From positions 496,001 through 560,000 of the forward strand of contig JAFKFH010000005.1 of NCBI GenBank assembly GCA_017307375.1: 64,000 nucleotides of DNA. The letters are read 5' to 3'. The DNA is from Alphaproteobacteria bacterium. Its GTDB lineage: Bacteria > Pseudomonadota > Alphaproteobacteria > Ferrovibrionales > Ferrovibrionaceae. Shown one piece after another: positions 59,275 to 64,000 of the stretch (the first letter of the stretch is position 1; each line of letters begins with the position of its first letter). Under the pieces are notes generated by a model, which searched no databases, was not told the DNA's origin, and was given only the letters and a program-made list of their open reading frames with translations. Both the position numbers and the translations under genes were made by a program.

Positions 59275-60567
59275 ATGGCCGAAAGCGACTACCACAAGGA
59301 CCGGATCTCGAACCGCAAGCTGCATCCCGAGACCCTGATGCTCGGCTACGGCTATGACCCGAAGCTGTCCGAAGGCGCAGTGAAGCCGCCGGTCTTCCTG
59401 ACCTCGACCTTCGTCTTCACCTCGGCCGAGCATGGCAAGGAATTCTTCGACTATGTCGCCGGCCGTCGCGAGCCGCCGCAGGGCGAGGCGGCGGGCCTCG
59501 TCTATTCCCGCTTCAACCATCCGAACTCGGAAATCGTCGAGGATCGCCTGGCGATCTTCGAGGAGGCCGAGGCGGCGGTGCTGTTCTCGTCGGGCATGTC
59601 GGCGATCGCCACCACGATCCTGACCTTCGCGCGGCCCGGCGACGTGATCCTGCACAGCCAGCCGCTCTACGGCGGCACCGAGACGCTGATCGCCAAGACG
59701 CTGGCCAATCTCGGCATGAAGGCGGTCGGCTTCGCCGACGGCGTCGACCCGGCGTCGGTGCGCGCGGCCGCGGCCGAGGCGCAGGCGCTCGGCCCGGTCT
59801 CGGTCATCATGATCGAGACGCCGTCGAATCCGCTGAACACGCTGGTCGACATCAGGCTGGTCTCGACCGTCGCCGACGAGATTGCCGCCGGCCAGGGCGG
59901 GCGACGGCCGATGGTGATCGTCGACAACACGCTGCTCGGCCCGGTCTACCAGAAGCCGATCCAGCACGGCGCCGACGTCTCGGTCTACTCGCTGACCAAA
60001 TATGTCGGCGGCCATTCGGACCTGATCGCCGGCGCGGCCTTGGGCACGAAGGCGACGATGCGGCAGATCCGCCTGCTGCGCTCGGCCATCGGCACCCAGC
60101 TCGACCCGCATTCCTGCTGGATGCTGGGCCGGTCGCTGGAAACGCTGGCGCTGCGCATGTCGGCCGCCAACCGCAACGCCGAGACGGTGGCCGCCTTCCT
60201 CGCCGGCCATCCGCATGTCGCGCGCGTCCATCACCTGTCCTACCTGCCGGCAGGATCGGCGGCCGCGCGGGTCTTCCAGACCCAGTCGACGGCGCCGGGA
60301 TCGACCTTCTCGTTCGACGTGCGCGGCGGCGAGGCCGAAGCCTTCAAGGTCCTGAACGCGCTCAAGGTGTTCAAGCTGGCCGTCTCGCTGGGCGGCACCG
60401 AATCACTGATCTGCCATCCCGCCTCGACCACCCATTCGGGCGTGCCCAAGGCGACGCGCGACCGGCTGGGGGTATCGGATGCGACGATCCGCGTCTCGAT
60501 CGGCATCGAGCATGCCGACGACCTGGTCGCCGACCTCACCTACGCGCTGGCGCAGCTCGATCGCTGA
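59275..60567 (+). CDS. Cystathionine gamma-synthase/methionine gamma-lyase family PLP enzyme
   Basis: This 430-residue PLP enzyme of the Cys/Met metabolism family acts on homoserine derivatives or methionine. The PLP Schiff-base lysine is K242 ([11 protein letters not shown]); the ring-stacking Tyr is in SQPLYGGT, and [15 protein letters not shown] near residue 365-380 is the family phosphate/substrate loop. Length is longer than common family members (~400) because of an N-terminal extension (residues 1-30). Which reaction it carries out cannot be settled from sequence alone; synthase or lyase are both possible. A terminator-like hairpin follows. Confidence 0.93.
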   Translation: MAESDYHKDRISNRKLHPETLMLGYGYDPKLSEGAVKPPVFLTSTFVFTSAEHGKEFFDYVAGRREPPQGEAAGLVYSRFNHPNSEIVEDRLAIFEEAEAAVLFSSGMSAIATTILTFARPGDVILHSQPLYGGTETLIAKTLANLGMKAVGFADGVDPASVRAAAAEAQALGPVSVIMIETPSNPLNTLVDIRLVSTVADEIAAGQGGRRPMVIVDNTLLGPVYQKPIQHGADVSVYSLTKYVGGHSDLIAGAALGTKATMRQIRLLRSAIGTQLDPHSCWMLGRSLETLALRMSAANRNAETVAAFLAGHPHVARVHHLSYLPAGSAAARVFQTQSTAPGSTFSFDVRGGEAEAFKVLNALKVFKLAVSLGGTESLICHPASTTHSGVPKATRDRLGVSDATIRVSIGIEHADDLVADLTYALAQLDR

Positions 60568-60573
60568 CCGGGT

Positions 60574-60604
60574 GGCTCTCGCGGTCGAAAACGCCGCGAG
60601 AGCC
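60574..60604 (+). terminator. Hairpin after the PLP enzyme gene
   Basis: A perfect 11-bp inverted repeat GGCTCTCGCGG/CCGCGAGAGCC (60574-60584 and 60594-60604) with a nine-base A-rich loop begins 7 bases after the stop. It is the likely terminator of the PLP gene and upstream genes. Confidence 0.65.
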
Positions 60605-60676
60605 CTTGGCATACCACCCTGCGTTCCTCTAGCCTGTCAGTCTCAAAATCAGGGAAGACAGTCAGGAACGGCCGCC

Positions 60677-61285
60677 ATGCAGCTCTACTATTCGCCGACC
60701 TCGCCTTACGTGCGCAAAGTCATGGTCCTGCTTCACGAGACCGGCCTGCTGGACCGCGTCGCGCTGACGCCGGCGACCGTCACCCCGATCACCAACGATC
60801 CGGCCGTCGCCGCCCACAATCCGCTGACCAAGGTGCCGACGCTGACGCTCGACGACGGCAGCGATCTCTACGACAGCCGCGTCATCTGCGAATATCTCGA
60901 TACGCTGCATCACGGCACGCCGATGATCCCCGATGGCGGCGAGGCGCGCTGGCGGGTGCTGCGCGTGCAGGCGACCGCCGACGGCCTGCTCGATGCCGCG
61001 CTGCTCACCCGCTACGAGACTTTCATGCGGCCGGAGGAAAAGCGCTGGCCCGAGTGGATCGAGGGCCAGACCGGCAAGTTCCTGCGCGCGGTCGACAAGC
61101 TGGAGGCCGAGGCCAAGTCGTTCAGCCAGGCGATCACCCTGGCAGAAATTTCGACGGCCTGCGCGCTGGGCTATCTCGATTTCCGCTTCGGCCATCTGCC
61201 GTGGCGCGACAGCCACCCGAAGCTCGCCGAATTCATGGCCGCGTTCTCGCAACGGCCCTCGATGGAAGCGACCAAGCCGGCTTGA
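60677..61285 (+). CDS. Glutathione S-transferase
   Basis: This 202-residue cytoplasmic GST has the thioredoxin-like N-domain with MQLYYSPTSPYVRKVMVLLHE, cis-Pro in KVPTL and the SNAIL-like motif as DSRVICEYLD, followed by a helical C-domain (LAEISTACALGYLDFRF). It resembles the small GSTs of Proteobacteria with broad conjugation or isomerase roles. The ATG at 60677 follows AGGAAC; the reading frame runs on upstream without meaning. Its operon partners are not evident. Confidence 0.92.
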   Translation: MQLYYSPTSPYVRKVMVLLHETGLLDRVALTPATVTPITNDPAVAAHNPLTKVPTLTLDDGSDLYDSRVICEYLDTLHHGTPMIPDGGEARWRVLRVQATADGLLDAALLTRYETFMRPEEKRWPEWIEGQTGKFLRAVDKLEAEAKSFSQAITLAEISTACALGYLDFRFGHLPWRDSHPKLAEFMAAFSQRPSMEATKPA

Positions 61286-61292
61286 TCGCGGT

Positions 61293-61314
61293 GGGGCGGC
61301 CCGACGGCCGCCCC
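61293..61314. terminator. Bidirectional hairpin between GST and outer-membrane protein genes
   Basis: GGGGCGGCC (61293-61301) and GGCCGCCCC (61306-61314) form a perfect 9-bp stem with a CGAC loop in the 39-bp gap between two convergent stops. Confidence 0.65.
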
Positions 61315-61324
61315 TGTTGCCTGC

Positions 61325-62137
61325 TCAGAATTTCCAGCTCAGCGCGACGGTCGGACCGTGCATCGTGGTCTTGTACCGGAACGTGCCGGTGGCATTGCCC
61401 GAATCCTCGTAGTTCTCGTAGAGATAACGATAGCCGAGCGAGGTCGACAGGCTGGGCGTCCAGCTATAGCCGATGCCGGCATAGCCCGAGCTCGAGATCT
61501 TCGATCCGACGTCGAAGCCGCCGATATCGGCAACGGCATCGGCAAACCATTTCTCGCTGATCGTGAAATGGCCGGCGAAGCCGACCGTCGGATCGATCCA
61601 GGTCTTGCGCTGATCGCCCGATACCGACTTGAGCGGACCGTTCGGATCGAAGGTCATCGAGCTCTTGATGTTGGTGTAGCGGGCACCCGCGGTGAGGGCG
61701 AGATCCAGGTTCTGCAGACCGGTGGGCAGCAGGTAGCCGACGGCACCGGAAGCGATCGTCTGGGTGATGGTCGCGTCGAGGCGGCTGCCGCCAAAGGTGC
61801 CGACCGACTGGGTGTCCGAGAGCTTGGCATAGACGAGGTCGGCCAGCAGCAGCCACTTGCCGTTCCTGGCGACAAACGCCCCCATCAGCGCGCCGTCGGC
61901 GTTGCGCAGTACGTCGGAGAACGGCACGTCGACCGAGGCGGTCGGCAGGTTGCGGACGCCGACATCGCCGGTCAGCGACGTCGCCCAGACATAGAGCGTC
62001 GTCTGGAATTTCCAGTCGCTGCCCGGGGTCGCGTCGGCCGCCAGGGCCGGGGTGGCCGCCGCAGCCGCCGTCAGCAGCGCAACGGCGGCGCCGGTGGCGC
62101 ACAGGACGCTTCGGTGAATGACCTTCATACTGCGCAT
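61325..62137 (-). CDS. Outer-membrane beta-barrel protein
   Basis: The 270-residue product has an N-terminal Sec signal (basic start, then ALLTAAAAATPALAADA with a likely cleavage after ALA). The mature part is rich in alternating strands (for example TTLYVWATSLTGDVGVR and LSTSLGYRYLYENYED) and ends with the outer-membrane sorting signal, C-terminal Phe (VALSWKF). About eight to ten strands can be counted by eye. Two starts three codons apart exist (62137 and 62128); the first has GGAAA eight bases upstream. Its substrate or role is unknown. Confidence 0.85.
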   Translation of the reverse strand: MRSMKVIHRSVLCATGAAVALLTAAAAATPALAADATPGSDWKFQTTLYVWATSLTGDVGVRNLPTASVDVPFSDVLRNADGALMGAFVARNGKWLLLADLVYAKLSDTQSVGTFGGSRLDATITQTIASGAVGYLLPTGLQNLDLALTAGARYTNIKSSMTFDPNGPLKSVSGDQRKTWIDPTVGFAGHFTISEKWFADAVADIGGFDVGSKISSSGYAGIGYSWTPSLSTSLGYRYLYENYEDSGNATGTFRYKTTMHGPTVALSWKF

Positions 62138-62221
62138 ACCGCGTTTCCAGCGTGTTTGTCGATAACACAGCCCATGCCGGTAACCGGAAACCAATGCAAT
62201 TGAATTCACCTTGCGTAAGCC

Positions 62222-62243
62222 GACAGGCGCCTGCGCGCCTGTC
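62222..62243 (-). terminator. Hairpin after the TRAP transporter gene
   Basis: GACAGGCGC (62222-62230) and GCGCCTGTC (62235-62243) form a perfect 9-bp stem with a CTGC loop, directly downstream of the TRAP permease stop on the minus strand and upstream of the outer-membrane protein gene. Confidence 0.6.
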
Positions 62244-62246
62244 ACC

Positions 62247-64000
62247 TCAATGCAGGAAACCGGTGGAGATCCAGGGCACGGCCGCCACCACCAGCAGGCC
62301 GACGAACAGCGCGAGCAGATAGGGCAGGATCGGCTTCAGCGCCTCGGTCGGGTCGAGCCGGCCGATCGCGCAGGCGGTGTAGTAGCCGACGCCGAACGGC
62401 GGCGCGAACAGGCCGATGCCCATCGCCAGGATGACGACCATCGCATAGTGCACCTCATGGATGCCGACCGCGCGGGCAACGGGGAAAAGAAGTGGCCCGA
62501 ACAGCACGATCGCGGGAATGCCCTCCAGCACCGAGCCGAGGATGATGAAGGCCAGGATCGAGGCGGCCATGAAGGTGAAAGCGCCGCCCGGCAGAGCCGT
62601 GATGGTCGCGGCAAGCTGGCGCGAGAAACCGGACTGGGTCAGGGCCCAGGCCATGCCGGTGGCGGTACCGATGATCAGCAGGATCGCGCCGGACAGCGCC
62701 GCCGTGTCGATCAAGGCCGGCCACAGCCGGGCCCACGGAATCTGCTGGCGGAACAGCGCGGCCGCCAGCACGCCATAGGCAAGGCTGTAGGCCAGCCCGA
62801 TGGTCGAGACCTCGGTGGCGGTCGCGACACCCTCGACGACGGCGGCCCGGATCAGGAATGGCAGGATCAGCGCCGGCAGCGCGATCAGCAGGGTGCGGCC
62901 GATCTCGGCCCCGCTGGCCCGGCGCACATGGCTCAGATCCTCGTGGCGATACTGGAACCAGACCACGGCGCAGAGCATCACGGCGAGCACCACGCCCGGC
63001 AGCAGGCCGCCGGTGAACAGGGCGGCGATCGACACGCCGGTGACCGAGCCGATGGTGATCAGCACCAGGCTGGGCGGGATCGTCTCGGTCTGGGCGCCGG
63101 TCGCCGACAGCAGCGCGACGAGGTCGCCGGGGCGGGCGCCGCGCGCCTTCATTTCCGGAAACAGCACCGGCGCCACCGCCGCCATGTCGGCTGCCTTCGA
63201 GCCGGAAATGCCCGAGACGAGATACATCGCCGCCACCAGCACGTATTGCAGCCCGCCGCGGGCATGGCCGATCAGGCTGGCCAGGAAGCCGACCATGGCC
63301 CGCGCCATCCCGGTGATCTCGATGACGAGGCCCAGGAAGACGAACAGCGGCACCGACAGCAGGATGATATGCGACATGCCCTCGTCCATCCGGCCGATCA
63401 CCACGGTCATCGGCGTGCGGGTGGTGATGGCAAGATGGGCGAAGGTGCCCAGGCCGAAGGCGAAGGCGATCGGAATGCCCGACAGCACCGCCATGCCGAC
63501 CAGCAGCACGAAGAAGACGATCAGCTTGTAGTTGCCCATCGCCATCAGCAGCGGCTTGGCGCCGACGAGGATTCCGGCAATCACGCCGAGCAGCACCAGC
63601 GCCAGCAGGAATTCCTTCAGCGGCGCCAGACGGCCCAGCCGCAGCAGCCCCAGGAACAGCATCAGGCCGAGGCCGACCGGCACCGCCATCGCCCGCCAGA
63701 TATTGGGAATTTCGAGCGCCGGGGTGACGATCGCGGCTTCGTCCAGCGCATATTCGATGGCCGGGTGCAGCACCAGCGCCAGGAACAGCATGCCGGCGGC
63801 CAGCGCCAGCGCGTCGAAGAACACGCGCCAGCCCGAGGTGGCCCGGGCGACCAGGGCGCCCATGCGCATGTGGTCGAGCCGGCGATAGGCGACGACGGCG
63901 CCGAGCATGGCAAGCCACAGGAACAGGATCGACGCCAGTTCGTCCGACCAGGTCAGCGGCCGATGAAAGACATAGCGGCTGACCACGCCGGAAAACAGGA
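62247..64000 (-). CDS. Fused TRAP transporter permease (DctQ-DctM), 5'-truncated by the window
   Basis: TRAP transporters import organic acids by a sodium-driven mechanism with a periplasmic binding protein. The visible ~584 residues start inside a DctQ domain (FSGVVSRYVFHRPLTWSDELA, then the LFLWLAMLGAVVAYRRLDHMRM motif). This continues without a stop into a DctM domain (from about residue 150 on) with many transmembrane helices, SGSKAADMAAVAPVLFPEMK and the GAQTETIPPS motif. The frame is open to base 64000, so the true start lies outside the window. The two permease subunits are thus fused; no binding-protein gene is visible here. The substrate is unknown. Confidence 0.93.
   Translation of the reverse strand, partial: LFSGVVSRYVFHRPLTWSDELASILFLWLAMLGAVVAYRRLDHMRMGALVARATSGWRVFFDALALAAGMLFLALVLHPAIEYALDEAAIVTPALEIPNIWRAMAVPVGLGLMLFLGLLRLGRLAPLKEFLLALVLLGVIAGILVGAKPLLMAMGNYKLIVFFVLLVGMAVLSGIPIAFAFGLGTFAHLAITTRTPMTVVIGRMDEGMSHIILLSVPLFVFLGLVIEITGMARAMVGFLASLIGHARGGLQYVLVAAMYLVSGISGSKAADMAAVAPVLFPEMKARGARPGDLVALLSATGAQTETIPPSLVLITIGSVTGVSIAALFTGGLLPGVVLAVMLCAVVWFQYRHEDLSHVRRASGAEIGRTLLIALPALILPFLIRAAVVEGVATATEVSTIGLAYSLAYGVLAAALFRQQIPWARLWPALIDTAALSGAILLIIGTATGMAWALTQSGFSRQLAATITALPGGAFTFMAASILAFIILGSVLEGIPAIVLFGPLLFPVARAVGIHEVHYAMVVILAMGIGLFAPPFGVGYYTACAIGRLDPTEALKPILPYLLALFVGLLVVAAVPWISTGFLH

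Noticed and set aside
1-64000. tRNA, rRNA, integrase, transposase or attachment sites marking a genomic island
   Set aside because: None was recognised on either strand; island status cannot be supported from this window.

Overview
The window is GC-rich (sampled stretches about 60-68% GC) chromosomal DNA. It most resembles an alphaproteobacterium, probably of the Rhodospirillales type. That assignment is inferred from gene content (intracellular PHB depolymerase, TRAP and Tat-dependent ABC uptake systems, LemA/M48 pair, a TssJ-to-VgrG type VI locus) and codon bias; no rRNA or other species marker is present.

Layout. (1) 1-1621: 3' part of ilvD. (2) 1673-5167, minus strand: four membrane-anchored proteins of unknown function, the first one with a SPOR peptidoglycan-binding domain, divergent from the secretion locus. 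(3) 5453-24208, plus strand: a complete type VI secretion system (T6SS) core in the order tssJ-like, tssK, tssL, tssM, tssA, tssB, tssC, hcp, tssE, tssF, tssG, clpV, vgrG. (4) 24210-47073, plus strand: a 23-kb accessory block that follows vgrG without interruption. It contains five tandem copies of a four-gene cassette: three small proteins of about 140-170 residues (called here families A, B and C) followed by a ~900-residue DUF2169-plus-pentapeptide-repeat protein (D). A stand-alone pentapeptide protein follows cassette 1, and a DUF3540 spike-like protein plus a DUF4150 PAAR-like tip lie between cassettes 2 and 3. (5) 47091-48459: an ECF sigma factor divergent from an alpha/beta hydrolase. 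(6) 48481-55198, minus strand: a spermidine/putrescine-type ABC importer, an Asp/Glu/hydantoin racemase-family protein and a TPR glycosyltransferase-like protein. (7) 55463-57612: intracellular PHB depolymerase divergent from a GST-like protein with a Lys/Ala-rich tail. (8) 57649-61285: LemA, M48 protease, a Cys/Met-metabolism PLP enzyme and a second GST. (9) 61325-64000, minus strand: an outer-membrane beta-barrel protein and a fused TRAP transporter permease running off the window.

How the genes work together. TssJ/L/M would form the membrane complex, TssA/E/F/G/K the baseplate and assembly parts, TssB/C the sheath, Hcp the tube, VgrG the spike, and ClpV recycles the sheath. DUF2169 proteins are known adaptors that load cargo on VgrG/PAAR spikes, so the five D proteins probably load five different cargos or build five alternative tips. 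The A, B and C proteins have no recognised family. Each has a beta-strand-rich N-terminal two thirds, a helical segment and a short tail, and the three always occur in the same order before D. The most interesting reading is that each A-B-C trio forms a heterotrimeric beta-helical needle or cargo unit dedicated to its own DUF2169 adaptor. No recognisable toxin or immunity gene exists in the locus.

No tRNA, rRNA, CRISPR array, insertion sequence or integrase was recognised.
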